From positions 5,084,001 to 5,148,000 of the forward strand of contig NZ_CP109327.1 in assembly GCF_035918155.1 (NCBI RefSeq): 64,000 nt of DNA, in the 5' to 3' direction. The translations under genes and the position numbers were made by a program. This DNA is from Streptomyces sp. NBC_01591 (GTDB lineage Bacteria; Actinomycetota; Actinomycetes; Streptomycetales; Streptomycetaceae). Numbering within the stretch: the first letter of the stretch is position 1; every line of letters starts with the position of its first letter. A model generated the notes under the pieces. It was not told the DNA's origin and did no database searches. It saw nothing but the letters and a program-made list of their open reading frames with translations. Below are positions 50,895 through 59,328 of the stretch, in pieces.

Positions 50895-52516
50895 CCCCAG
50901 CCGTCGTCACCCGGGGCGTCGCCACCCCGGACCTCGTCACCACCGCGGCCGAGAGCACCACCAGCCTCATCCAGTCCGTCGACTGGCTCGCGATCGCACC
51001 CCCGGTCGTCGTCGCGGCCATGGCCCTGATCGTCCTGGTCACCGACCTCTTCCTCCCCGAGCACCGCAAGCCGCTCCTCGGCGCGCTGACCATCGCCGGA
51101 CTCGTCGCCGCCCTGGCCCTCCTCGTCCCGCTGCGCGACGGCGACCGTTCCACCTTCTGCCTCACCGCGGCCGCCACCGGATCCGGCCCCGGCGCCTGCA
51201 GCTACACCGCCGACCACTTCGCCCTGGTCATCCAGGCCCTCGTGCTCGGCGGCGCCCTGCTCACCGCCCTGCTCTCGCTCGGCGACACCCGCAAGCTCCC
51301 CGCCGGCGAGTTCTGGTTCCTGCTGCTGTCCTCCGCGTCCGGCGCCGCGCTCCTGCCCGCCGCCCGCGACCTCGCCACCCTCGTCGTCGCCCTGGAAGTC
51401 GCCTCGCTGCCCGCCTTCGCGCTCGTCGGCATCAAGCGCGGCGACCGGCGGTCCTCCGAGGCGGCCCTGAAGTTCTTCCTCTCCTCCGTCGTCGCGACCG
51501 CCGTCATGCTGCTCGGCGTCAGCTTCGTGTACGCGACCACCGGCACCCTGCACCTCACCGAGATCGCCGCCCGGCTCGACGACGTACCCGGCCAGTTCGA
51601 CACCCTCGCCAAGGCGGGCGTCGCCCTCACCCTCGTCGGCTTCGCGTTCAAGACGGCCGCCGCGCCCTTCCACTTCTGGGTTCCCGACACCTACATCGGC
51701 GCCCCCCTGCCGATCGCCGCCTACCTCTCGGTCGTCGGCAAGGCGGTCGGCTTCTCCGGCCTCATCCTCGTCACCGTGATCGCGTTCCCGGCGTACGCCG
51801 ACGTCTGGGGACCGGCCCTCGCCGTCCTCGCCGCGCTCACCATGACGATCGGCAACGTCGCCGCACTGCGCCAGAACGCCGACCGGGCACGCAGCGCCGT
51901 ACGCCTGCTCGCCTGGTCGTCCGTCGCCCAGGCCGGCTACCTGCTGGTGCCGATTGCCGCCGCCGCGTACACCAGCGACGAGCACATCGGCTCCACCGTC
52001 GCGTACGCCCTCATGTACGCCGTCGTGAACCTCGGGGCCTTCGCGGTCGCCGCCCTGGTCGCCCGGACCAGCCCCGGCAACCGGATCACGGACTACCGCG
52101 GGCTGTACGCCACCCGCCCCCTCGCCGCCCTGGCGATGGCCTTCTTCCTGCTCTGCCTGGCCGGCCTGCCGCCCGGCATCATCGGCCTCTTCGCCAAGGT
52201 CACGGTCTTCTCCGCGGCCGTCGACGCCGGACTCGGCTGGCTCGCCGTCGTCATGGCCGTCAATGTCGTGATCGCGCTCTACTACTACCTCCAGTGGACC
52301 GCGACGCTCTTCCGCGCCCCGGCGGAGGCCCCGGAGGGAACCCCGGCGACGGCGGTCCGCGAAGAGACCCCGGCGGAGGACGCCGTACGCGCCCCCACCA
52401 GGCACGGAGTTCCGGCCTCCCTCACCGTCGCCATCGCGCTCACCGCCGTGGTCGGCGTAGCGCTCTCAGGCGCTCCGCAGACGGTCCTCAGGTTCGCCGC
52501 CGTCAATCTCTTCTGA
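50891..52516 (+). CDS. nuoN2: NADH-quinone oxidoreductase subunit N, second copy
   Basis: 541 aa. Motifs: DLATLVVALEVASLPAFALV, the lysine segment VGFAFKTAAAPFHFWVPDTY, and an N-type third block RLLAWSSVAQAGYLLVPIAA. GTG start overlaps nuoM2 by 4 bp. The frame is open upstream to 50048 but that part is only antisense-like shadow of nuoM2. It ends the ten-gene nuo2 operon; 94 bp separate it from mscL. No obvious terminator was seen, so read-through into mscL is possible. Confidence 0.94.
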   Translation: MTPAVVTRGVATPDLVTTAAESTTSLIQSVDWLAIAPPVVVAAMALIVLVTDLFLPEHRKPLLGALTIAGLVAALALLVPLRDGDRSTFCLTAAATGSGPGACSYTADHFALVIQALVLGGALLTALLSLGDTRKLPAGEFWFLLLSSASGAALLPAARDLATLVVALEVASLPAFALVGIKRGDRRSSEAALKFFLSSVVATAVMLLGVSFVYATTGTLHLTEIAARLDDVPGQFDTLAKAGVALTLVGFAFKTAAAPFHFWVPDTYIGAPLPIAAYLSVVGKAVGFSGLILVTVIAFPAYADVWGPALAVLAALTMTIGNVAALRQNADRARSAVRLLAWSSVAQAGYLLVPIAAAAYTSDEHIGSTVAYALMYAVVNLGAFAVAALVARTSPGNRITDYRGLYATRPLAALAMAFFLLCLAGLPPGIIGLFAKVTVFSAAVDAGLGWLAVVMAVNVVIALYYYLQWTATLFRAPAEAPEGTPATAVREETPAEDAVRAPTRHGVPASLTVAIALTAVVGVALSGAPQTVLRFAAVNLF

Positions 52517-52610
52517 CATACCGAAGATCGGTTTGCCCGGAACGGTACGTACAAGGCAAGGTCTTGCCCGCACACCCCCCACACGTACGCATTCCAGAGG
52601 AGCAAGAGCA

Positions 52611-53066
52611 GTGCTGAACGGGTTCAAGGACTTCATCCTGCGCGGAAACGTCATCTCCATGGCCATCGGGCTGGCCGTCGGAGCAGCGTTCACCGCCGTC
52701 GTCACCGGATTCAGCACGGCCTTCATCACCCCGCTGATCGGCCTCGCCACCGGTTCCGTCGGCGACTTCAGCTCGGCGCAGTTCACGGTCGACGGCGCCA
52801 TCTTCCCGTACGGGAAGTTCCTCGCCGCCGCCATCGCGTTCCTGATCACCGCCGCCGTCCTCTACTTCTGCGTCGTCGTTCCCATGGCGAAGGTCCAGAG
52901 CCGCTTCGCCAAGGCGGAGAAGCTCGACATCAAGGCCGCCACGCGCGACTGCCCCCGCTGCTACACCGAGATCCCGGCCATCGCCTCCCGCTGCGCCCAC
53001 TGCACCAGCGAGATCAAGCCGGACCCCGAGGCCCTCGCGGTCGCCGGCCTCCCCGCCCAGCGCTGA
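52611..53066 (+). CDS. mscL: large-conductance mechanosensitive channel MscL with zinc-ribbon tail
   Basis: 151 aa. Helix 1 has the MscL pattern (GFKDFILRGNVISMAIGLAVGAAFTAVV), covering residues 4-31 in elements, and helix 2 is at about 68-92. A C-terminal zinc ribbon follows: Cys114 and Cys117 (CPRC), Cys128 and Cys131 (CAHC). The channel opens under membrane tension to release solutes in osmotic downshock. GTG at 52611 chosen: AGAGGAG stands 9-15 bp upstream and homology starts here. Confidence 0.92.
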   Translation: MLNGFKDFILRGNVISMAIGLAVGAAFTAVVTGFSTAFITPLIGLATGSVGDFSSAQFTVDGAIFPYGKFLAAAIAFLITAAVLYFCVVVPMAKVQSRFAKAEKLDIKAATRDCPRCYTEIPAIASRCAHCTSEIKPDPEALAVAGLPAQR

Positions 53067-53115
53067 GCCACCGGGCACCGGACCGGCACACGCACAGCCA
53101 CTGACCCGCACGGCC

Positions 53116-53153
53116 CAGGGCCTGATCCGGCCGCAAGGGCCGGACAGGCCCTG
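53116..53153 (+). terminator. terminator after mscL
   Basis: Stem of 9 plus 7 bp with a single bulged A (53116-53132 with 53138-53153) and a 5-nt loop, 50 bp after the stop. Confidence 0.7.
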
Positions 53154-53281
53154 CCCTGCGGCGGCGCGCACAAGGGAACTAGCTCCTCTCGCCTGGCGTT
53201 GACCTGTACGGGAGGCTCCACTGGGGGAGTGGAGACCACCAAGCAATGGGTTCCCCTGCCGCACCACTTGGAGGGCGTACC

Positions 53282-54145
53282 GTGCACCGCCGGCACAACG
53301 GGCTGAGAACCGCCGTACTCCTCGGGGGCCTGTCCGCACTCATCATCGTCATCGGAAGCTTCTTCGGACGTACGGGCCTGATCGTCGCGCTCCTCGTAGC
53401 CGTCGGCACCAACGCCTACGCGTACTGGAACAGCGACAAGCTGGCGCTCAGGGCCATGCGGGCCCGCCCCGTCAGCGAGTTCGAGGCACCACAGCTCTAC
53501 CGCATGGTCCGCGAGCTCTCCACCGCCGCCCGGCAGCCCATGCCCCGGCTCTACATCTCCCCGACGCAGGCTCCCAACGCCTTCGCCACCGGCCGAAATC
53601 CGCGCAACGCCGCGGTCTGCTGCACCGAAGGCATCCTACGAATCCTGGACGAGCGGGAGCTGCGCGGCGTACTGGGCCACGAGCTGAGCCATGTCTACAA
53701 CCGCGACATCCTGATCTCGTCCGTCGCCGGAGCACTCGCCTCCGTCGTCATGTTCCTGGTCAACTTCGCCTGGCTGATCCCGGTGGGCCGGTCCAACGAC
53801 GACGACGGACCGGGGATCCTCGGAATGCTGATGATCATGATCCTCGGCCCTGTCGCGGCCTCCGTGATCCAGCTGGCCGTCAGCCGCTCCCGCGAGTACG
53901 AGGCGGACGCCTCCGGCGCCCAGCTGACCGGCGACCCGCTGGCTCTGGCCAGTGCCCTGCGCAAGCTCGACGCAGGAACGAAACAGCTCCCGCTGCCCCC
54001 GGAGCCGAGGATCGAGACCGCGAGCCACATGATGATCGCGAATCCGTTCCGCCCCGGCCAGGGCATGTCCAAGCTGTTCTCGACGCATCCGCCCATGGCG
54101 GAGCGCATCGCCCGACTGGAGCAGATGGCGGGCCCGCGCCCCTGA
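53282..54145 (+). CDS. htpX: membrane zinc metalloprotease HtpX
   Basis: 287 aa, family M48B, a membrane quality-control protease. HELSH (133-137) supplies two zinc His and the catalytic Glu; the third ligand is the Glu in [10 protein letters not shown] near residue 205. Four membrane segments: about 10-27, 30-46, 146-168 and 180-202. GTG 53282 chosen because GGAGG stands 7 bp upstream and homologues begin MHRRHNG; the ATG at 53246 would add 12 residues. Its stop runs directly into a terminator hairpin. Confidence 0.93.
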   Translation: MHRRHNGLRTAVLLGGLSALIIVIGSFFGRTGLIVALLVAVGTNAYAYWNSDKLALRAMRARPVSEFEAPQLYRMVRELSTAARQPMPRLYISPTQAPNAFATGRNPRNAAVCCTEGILRILDERELRGVLGHELSHVYNRDILISSVAGALASVVMFLVNFAWLIPVGRSNDDDGPGILGMLMIMILGPVAASVIQLAVSRSREYEADASGAQLTGDPLALASALRKLDAGTKQLPLPPEPRIETASHMMIANPFRPGQGMSKLFSTHPPMAERIARLEQMAGPRP

Positions 54146-54166
54146 AGCCCCTCGGGGCTTTCGTTT
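54145..54166 (+). terminator. terminator of htpX
   Basis: AAGCCC / GGGCTT stem around CTCG, followed by TCGTTT. It overlaps the htpX stop codon and the left arm of the MITE-like element. Confidence 0.65.
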
Positions 54167-54351
54167 GGATCAGGCCGGGCTCGCGTGCCCCGGCACCGCG
54201 CCTCGCCGCGTTGTCGTCGGTCGACGACGCTCCTTCCCCAAGCTCTCGGCTCCGCTCGAGCAGGGGAGACCCCATCCGACTCCCTCCTCCGCCTTGCGAT
54301 GCACAGCGCCGGACCCCGCTCCCTGATCCGGCCTGATCCAAACGAAAGCCC
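54154..54351. mobile_element. MITE-like element with 25-bp terminal inverted repeats
   Basis: The 25 bp at 54154-54178 are repeated exactly in inverted orientation at 54327-54351, enclosing 148 bp without a convincing gene. The interior includes a GTCGTCGGTCGACGAC palindrome and a CTCTCGGCTCCGCTCGAGCA stretch that resembles sequences I recall as scattered through Streptomyces genomes. No target duplication beyond a possible dinucleotide TC. It may alternatively be two facing transcription terminators that share a sequence. Confidence 0.5.
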
Positions 54352-54367
54352 CTCACCGACACCCGCT

Positions 54368-54422
54368 GAGGCGCACGCGAGCGGCCCCGGACTCCTGGTC
54401 CGGGGCCGCTCGCGTGCGCCTC
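54368..54422 (-). terminator. strong terminator downstream of yccF
   Basis: Perfect 24-bp stem (54368-54391 with 54399-54422) and 7-nt loop, 6 bp beyond the yccF stop. It can act in both directions. Confidence 0.9.
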
Positions 54423-54427
54423 GGGGC

Positions 54428-54829
54428 CTAGCGGGCTCCGAAGGCTTCGTCGCTCGGGACCACCTCACGGCCCAGCGGCATGAGCGAGATGGGGATCATC
54501 TTCAGGTTCGCCCAGCCGAAGGGGATGCCGATGATCGACACGAACAGCGGGATGCTGGTGATCAGGTGCCCCAGCGCGAGCCACCACCCGGCGAAGACGA
54601 GCCAGATCACATTGCCGACGCAGGACGGCGCACCCGCGTCGGGCCGTTCCACGGTCGTCCGCCCGAACGGCCACAGCACGTAACCGGCGATTCTCAGGGA
54701 TGCGATGCCGAACGGAATCGTCACGATCAGCACGAAGCAGATGATCGCGGCGACGAGGTAGCCGAGGGCCATCCAGAACCCGCAGAGCACCACCCACAGG
54801 ATGTTCAGGATCAGCTGTATGAGCTTCAT
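54428..54829 (-). CDS. YccF domain-containing inner-membrane protein
   Basis: 133 aa with two YccF repeats, each a hydrophobic hairpin ending in a polar GxxPFGxA-type turn: ICFVLIVTIPFGIASLRIAG and SIIGIPFGWANLKMIPI. The N-terminus MKLIQLILNILWVVLCGFW is the typical first helix. Role unknown; members are small inner-membrane proteins. ATG 54829 chosen (GGCGAG 5 bp upstream) over the GTG-like upstream start at 54862. Single gene, closed by a strong hairpin. Confidence 0.9.
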   Translation of the reverse strand: MKLIQLILNILWVVLCGFWMALGYLVAAIICFVLIVTIPFGIASLRIAGYVLWPFGRTTVERPDAGAPSCVGNVIWLVFAGWWLALGHLITSIPLFVSIIGIPFGWANLKMIPISLMPLGREVVPSDEAFGAR

Positions 54830-55019
54830 GGTCACTCGCCTTCCGAGGGTGTTGCCCGTCATCGCTCTGCATGGTCAGTATCAGCCCCGGTCACGGACAG
54901 GAGTAACCGGAGCGGGCTCGTGGAGTGACTGCCCCACCGCCCCACGGCCTCACGGCCTCCGCAGCCCCGCAGCCCCACCGCCCCGCCCGATTGTCAGTGC
55001 CGTCATTCACCATGAACGC

Positions 55020-55577
55020 ATGAACGACACCGAGCAGTTGCTCGCAGCCGCCGAGAAGACCGCCCGCACCACCCCGCGCTGGGAGAAATACCCCCTCCCG
55101 GCGCCCCTGTCCGCCGAGGACGTCGTGCGCGCCGAAGCCGCCCTCGGCTTCACCCTGCCGCCGCTGCTCACCGCCCTGTACACCCGGATCGCCAACGGCG
55201 GCTTCGGCCCGGAGTACGGCCTGATGCCGCTGATCGGCGACCGGGCGCCGGACGGGGAGGAGTCCGCCGTCACGCAGTACCTCGCCCACCGCCGGGACGC
55301 GACCGAGGAGGGCGGATGGCCGTGGCCGGAGGGCGTGCTGCCGATATGCAGCCTGGGCTGCGGGATGTACTCCTGCGTGGACTGCCGCAGCGAACGCACC
55401 ACGGTGCTGCTCTTCGAGCCGAACGCCGACGAGCCGGAGCACGCCTGGTACGTGGACCGGCCCGACCTCGCCCAGTGGCTCGGCAGCTGGCTGGACGGCA
55501 CCGCGTGGTACTCCGAGGAGTCCGAGGACGATGCGGCCGATCTGGTGCCCTGGCCGGAGTTCAGCGCCCGTACATGA
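55020..55577 (+). CDS. SMI1/KNR4-family (SUKH-type) protein
   Basis: 185 aa. Pattern of the SMI1/KNR4 fold: helix with AEDVVRAEAALGFTLPPLL, then LYTRIANGGFGPEYGLMPL, the conserved NGG-type core. A Cys-rich middle (CSLGCGMYSCVDCRS) is notable. In bacteria this fold is often an immunity protein against contact-dependent toxins, or a housekeeping partner; no toxin gene is adjacent here. ATG at 55020, soluble. A frame upstream to 54801 has no homology. Confidence 0.88.
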   Translation: MNDTEQLLAAAEKTARTTPRWEKYPLPAPLSAEDVVRAEAALGFTLPPLLTALYTRIANGGFGPEYGLMPLIGDRAPDGEESAVTQYLAHRRDATEEGGWPWPEGVLPICSLGCGMYSCVDCRSERTTVLLFEPNADEPEHAWYVDRPDLAQWLGSWLDGTAWYSEESEDDAADLVPWPEFSART

Positions 55578-55683
55578 GCCATGGGCGGCCGGGGCACGGC
55601 CCGTTCACGGAGCGCACCGGCAACCGTTCCACCGGCACGAACGTCTTGGATTCCAGGAACGAGTGACGGGTAGGTTCGCACGC

Positions 55684-55956
55684 ATGAGCATTATCGGATG
55701 GATCATTCTCGGGCTGGTGGCCGGAGTCATCGCCAAGGTCCTGCTCCCGGGGCGTGACCCGGGCGGCCTGGTCGGCACCACCCTCATCGGGGTCGTCGGC
55801 GCCTTTCTCGGTGGCTGGATATCGTCGCGCTTCCTCGACCGCCCCATTTCCAACGACTTCTTCGACATGGCCACTTGGGTCGCCGCCATCGGCGGTTCGC
55901 TGGTCCTGCTGATCGCCTACCGGCTGCTGTTCGGGAACTCCCGCGAACGACGCTGA
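55684..55956 (+). CDS. GlsB/YeaQ/YmgE stress-response membrane protein
   Basis: 90 aa, two or three membrane helices with Gly-zipper-like turns: IIGWIILGLVAGVIAKVLLP, GTTLIGVVGAFLGGWI, then a last helix ending LFGNSRERR. It is the small membrane family formerly called transglycosylase-associated; its role is linked to stress and unproven. ATG at 55684. Its last 40 bp overlap the 3' end of alkB convergently. Confidence 0.9.
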   Translation: MSIIGWIILGLVAGVIAKVLLPGRDPGGLVGTTLIGVVGAFLGGWISSRFLDRPISNDFFDMATWVAAIGGSLVLLIAYRLLFGNSRERR

Positions 55957-56630
55957 CCCCCGGCGGTGCCGAAGGCGCCCAACCCGGTCTCACGCAGGGT
56001 CAGATTGAGCCGGCCACGGCTCATCCCCGCCGCGGGATCGGCGGTCCCGGGGCAGACCTTCGGTACGCCGTGGAACGCGAAACGTGACGGGCCGCCGAAG
56101 ACGAACAGATCGCCGGAGGCCAACTCCACGTCGGTGTAGGGCTTTCCGCGGTTCTCCGTGTTCCCGAAGCGGAAGACACAGGTGTCGCCGATGCTGAGCG
56201 ACACCACCGGAGCGTCGGACCGCTCCTCCTTGTCCTGGTGCATGCCCATCCGCGCCGCTCCGTCGTAGAAGTTGATGAGCGCGGTGTCCGGCGCGTACGT
56301 CCGTACCGGGCACTCGTCGCCGTACGCCGCAGTCAGCGCCTCGCGCCCCAACTCGGCCAGCCAGTCGGGGAATTCCGCCACCCGCGCGCCGTTCACATCG
56401 TCGGCCGTGCGCGTATACCGGTACGGCTGCCAGTGCCACCCCACACAGACCGTCTGCACGGACATCACCCCGCCGCCCGGCAGAACCGTGTGCCGCAGCG
56501 GCACGGGCCCGCGCGCCCATTCCCGGCAGGCCGCCACCAACTCCCGACGGCGTTCCGGCGGCAGCCACTCGGGCACATGCACGGCCCCCGGCGCGACGAC
56601 CGTACGAGGCCTCGGGAAGAGCCCGGACAT
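55917..56630 (-). CDS. alkB: AlkB-type alpha-ketoglutarate-dependent DNA dioxygenase
   Basis: 237 aa. The Fe(II) triad is visible: His131 and Asp133 in MGMHQDKEE, and His187 in RFAFHGVPK, with the 2-oxoglutarate-binding Arg in RGRLNLTLRE. Substrate-lid residues VCVGWHWQPYRYT fit AlkB. It oxidatively removes alkyl groups (1-meA, 3-meC) from DNA. One base after the stop of ogt, so the two repair genes are coupled. The 3' end overlaps the convergent YeaQ-type gene. Confidence 0.93.
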   Translation of the reverse strand: MSGLFPRPRTVVAPGAVHVPEWLPPERRRELVAACREWARGPVPLRHTVLPGGGVMSVQTVCVGWHWQPYRYTRTADDVNGARVAEFPDWLAELGREALTAAYGDECPVRTYAPDTALINFYDGAARMGMHQDKEERSDAPVVSLSIGDTCVFRFGNTENRGKPYTDVELASGDLFVFGGPSRFAFHGVPKVCPGTADPAAGMSRGRLNLTLRETGLGAFGTAGGQRRSREFPNSSR

Positions 56631-56631
56631 C

Positions 56632-57132
56632 TCAACGCACCGCCAGGGCGCCTTCCAGCCCCAGGAGCCGCTCCTTGCGCTCCAGGCCGCCCGCGTAACC
56701 CCGCAGCGCCCCGTCCGCGCCGATCACCCGATGGCACGGCCGCACGACCAGCAGCGGATTGCGCCCGATCGCCGTCCCCACGGCCCGGACCCCCGCCCCC
56801 GGAGTACCGACGCGTTCGGCGATCTGTCCGTACGACACGGTCTCCCCGTACGGGACGGTGTCCAGGGCGGCCCACACCCGGCGCTGGAAGTCGGTGCCCA
56901 CGCCGTCCGCGTACACGATGTCGAAGCGGGTCAGCCGCCCCGCGAAGTACTCCCGCAGCTGAGCGGCGATCCCCGCGAAGGCCTCCGGTGCGTGGACCCA
57001 CCCTTCCCGGACGACCGCGGCGCCCTTCTGACCGGGCAGTGAGAGCGAGGCGAGCGCCACCCCGTCGGTGGTCTCCTCGCCGACCAGCAGCAGTTCACCC
57101 AGCGGGCTGTCGACCGTTGCGTACATGGTCAT
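56632..57132 (-). CDS. ogt: methylated-DNA-[protein]-cysteine S-methyltransferase
   Basis: 166 aa. The suicide acceptor Cys133 is in RPCHRVIG, and the wing helix precedes it (GAGVRAVGTAIGRNPLLVV). The arginine finger region is in YGQIAERVG. It directly reverses O6-methylguanine. First gene of an ogt-alkB operon for alkylation damage; regulation by Ada is not visible in the window. ATG start. Confidence 0.95.
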   Translation of the reverse strand: MTMYATVDSPLGELLLVGEETTDGVALASLSLPGQKGAAVVREGWVHAPEAFAGIAAQLREYFAGRLTRFDIVYADGVGTDFQRRVWAALDTVPYGETVSYGQIAERVGTPGAGVRAVGTAIGRNPLLVVRPCHRVIGADGALRGYAGGLERKERLLGLEGALAVR

Positions 57133-57247
57133 GACTCGTCCCTTTCCTGCACGTCATGCCGGGATTCGACCGGATCGTCGCCCGACATGGACAAGTCTGC
57201 GTTCCCCGCGCCGTCGCGACCGGCGGTTTTCGGACATCGCACCCCGG

Positions 57248-57275
57248 GTGCGGAGCGGTACCTCCCGCTCCGCAC
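57248..57275 (-). terminator. terminator of the YajQ gene
   Basis: Perfect 11-bp stem (57248-57258 with 57265-57275) and 6-nt loop, 19 bp downstream of the YajQ stop on the minus strand. Confidence 0.8.
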
Positions 57276-57293
57276 TCCGGTGAAGGGCGGGAC

Positions 57294-57782
57294 CTACCGG
57301 TAGTTCACGAACTGCACGGCGAAATCGAAGTCCTGGCCCTTCAGCAGCGCCTGCACGGCCTGCAGGTCGTCCCGGCTCTTCGAGCTGACCCGCAGCTCGT
57401 CGCCCTGGACCTGCGCCTTGACGCCCTTCGGGCCCTCGTCGCGAATGATCTTCGCCACCTTCTTGGCGTTCTCCTGGGAGATGCCCTCCTCGATCGTGGC
57501 GAAGATCTTGTACTCCTTGCCGGACAGCTGCGGCTCGCCCGCGTCCAGCGACTTCAGCGAGATGCCGCGCTTGATCAGCTTGGACTGGAAGATGTCGAGG
57601 ATCGCCTTGACCCGCTCCTCGCCGTTCGCCTCCATCAGGATCTTCTCGCCGGACCAGGAGATCGAGGCGCCGGTGCCCTTGAAGTCGTAACGCTGCGAGA
57701 TTTCCTTGGCGGCCTGGTTGAGGGCGTTGTCGACCTCCTGCCGCTCGACCTTCGAGACGATGTCGAAACTGGAGTCGGCCAT
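57294..57782 (-). CDS. YajQ-family nucleotide-binding protein
   Basis: 162 aa, the standard YajQ/XC_3703 length. N-terminus [20 protein letters not shown], then [20 protein letters not shown], and the end [11 protein letters not shown], are diagnostic. Family members bind nucleotides, in Xanthomonas c-di-GMP; that role is unproven here. ATG 57782; a frame upstream to 57866 is excluded by homology. Transcribed toward ogt, opposite to the tRNA-Tyr gene. Confidence 0.94.
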   Translation of the reverse strand: MADSSFDIVSKVERQEVDNALNQAAKEISQRYDFKGTGASISWSGEKILMEANGEERVKAILDIFQSKLIKRGISLKSLDAGEPQLSGKEYKIFATIEEGISQENAKKVAKIIRDEGPKGVKAQVQGDELRVSSKSRDDLQAVQALLKGQDFDFAVQFVNYR

Positions 57783-57994
57783 GACGTGTGGCTCCTTGTA
57801 TCGGGGGATCGGAAACGCGGTGCATAAGGGCGGCAGCGGGCCTGTCGGCCCCGCGGCGCCGATCAAAGCCTAGCCACCCGCGCCCGGTCGGGCCGCTGAT
57901 CAATCCGGTGGCGAAGCACCCCCGGGCATCGGGTATCGTTTACGTCGTTGCCACGGAGCGCCGCCGAAAAGCGGTTCTCACGGCAGCAATCCCT

Positions 57995-58076
<82 letters not shown>

Positions 58077-58082
58077 CATGGT

Positions 58083-58117
58083 AAGGCCCCTGTCTCAGAC
58101 AGGGGCCTTCTTTGTTT
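58083..58117 (+). terminator. terminator of tRNA-Tyr
   Basis: Perfect 12-bp stem (58083-58094 with 58098-58109), loop TCA, followed by CTTTGTTTT, one of the few U-rich intrinsic terminators in this window. Confidence 0.92.
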
Positions 58118-58153
58118 TCTGCTGCGAGTTTTCTGCTGCGAGGGGCCGTGAAC

Positions 58154-58603
58154 ATGGAATCCGTACTGGTCAGCGCCTGTCTGCACGGTGTGCCCTGCCG
58201 CTTCGACGGCCGCGGCAAGGCCTCCGCCGCAGTGGCCGAGGCCATCGGCCACCGCCGCCCCGTGGCCTTCTGCCCCGAGGTCTCCGCCGGACTGCCCACC
58301 CCGCGCCGCCCCGCCGAGATCGTCGGCGGCGACGGCCATGACGTGCTGGACGGCCGCGCCCGGGTCGTCGACGACACCGGGCACGACGTGACGGAGGAGT
58401 TCGTGGACGGCGCAGAACGGGCGCTGGAGGCCGCGCGCCGCACCGGGTGCACCGAGGCGCTGCTGATGGCGCGCAGCCCTTCCTGCGGGCACGGAACGGT
58501 CTACGACGGTACGTTCACGGGCGAGCTCCGCGAGGGCGACGGTGTCACCGCGGCGCTGCTGGAGCGGCACGGCGTCACCGTCCGCCCGGCACCGCGCACC
58601 TGA
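58154..58603 (+). CDS. DUF523-family protein
   Basis: 149 aa. DUF523 marks: VSACLHGVPCRFDGRG (conserved Cys pair) at the N-terminus, VAFCPEVSAGLPTPRRPAEI, and the central LLMARSPSCGHGTVYDG. The conserved Cys residues suggest metal or thiol chemistry; no activity is established. ATG at 58154 with GAGGGG upstream. It follows the tRNA-Tyr terminator. Confidence 0.92.
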   Translation: MESVLVSACLHGVPCRFDGRGKASAAVAEAIGHRRPVAFCPEVSAGLPTPRRPAEIVGGDGHDVLDGRARVVDDTGHDVTEEFVDGAERALEAARRTGCTEALLMARSPSCGHGTVYDGTFTGELREGDGVTAALLERHGVTVRPAPRT

Positions 58604-58637
58604 GCCCCGAGGCCCGGCACGGAGGCCTGCCGCCGGG

Positions 58638-59294
58638 TCAGTTCCCCGCGATGTCCTTCACCGCGACCGACACCGGCACGTTCCCCGAGATGAGCTCCAG
58701 CGTCAGCCCCGCCGTCGCCGGGGTTTCCAGCAGCTCCAGCAGCGCCGCCGCCACGTCGTCGCGCGGCACCGGCCCGCGGCCGGTCGACGCGGTCAGCAGG
58801 ACCGCCCCCGTGCCCGCGTCGTTCGTCAGCATGCCGGGGCGCAGGATCGTCCAGTCGAGTGCGGTCCTGGAGCGCACGTACGCGTCCGCCGCACCCTTGG
58901 CCCGCAGATACGCGTCGAAGACCTCGTCGCCCGGGTGGTCGGGATCGGCGCCCATCGACGAGACCACGACGTAGCGCCGTACGCCCGCCCGCTCGGCGGC
59001 GTCGGCGAACAGCACCGCCGCCCCGCGGTCCACCGTGTCCTTGCGTGCCGAGCCGCTGTCCGGGCCCGCACCGGCCGCGAAGACCACCGCGTCGGCGCCG
59101 TGCAGCACCTGAGCCACCTCATCCACGGAGGCGGATTCGAGATCCAGGACGACCGGCTCGGCACCCGCCGCCCGGAGGTCCTCGCCCTGGTCCGGATTGC
59201 GGATGACGCCCACGGCTTCGTCCCCGCGCGCGGCGAGCAACCGCTCCAGCCGCAGCGCGATCTGACCATGTCCACCTGCGATGACAATGCGCAT
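58638..59294 (-). CDS. NAD(P)-binding NmrA/YwnB-like protein
   Basis: 218 aa, Rossmann fold. MRIVIAGGHGQIALRLERLL holds the dinucleotide-binding GGxGxI, followed by VVLDLES, VVFAAGAGPDSGS and a YVVVSSMGADPDHP active-site-like strand. It belongs to the SDR-a5/NAD(P)-binding group close to biliverdin reductase B and YwnB; substrate unknown. ATG at 59294. It lies 34 bp downstream of the amidohydrolase gene on the same strand and may be cotranscribed. Confidence 0.9.
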   Translation of the reverse strand: MRIVIAGGHGQIALRLERLLAARGDEAVGVIRNPDQGEDLRAAGAEPVVLDLESASVDEVAQVLHGADAVVFAAGAGPDSGSARKDTVDRGAAVLFADAAERAGVRRYVVVSSMGADPDHPGDEVFDAYLRAKGAADAYVRSRTALDWTILRPGMLTNDAGTGAVLLTASTGRGPVPRDDVAAALLELLETPATAGLTLELISGNVPVSVAVKDIAGN

Positions 59295-59328
59295 GCTCAC
59301 GACCGTACGCCGCGGCGGCCCGCCGCGC

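Noticed and set aside
54185..54928. Plus-strand frame across the MITE-like element and opposite yccF
   Set aside because: It begins inside the inverted-repeat element and runs antisense through yccF, which has clear YccF repeats; no homology of its own.
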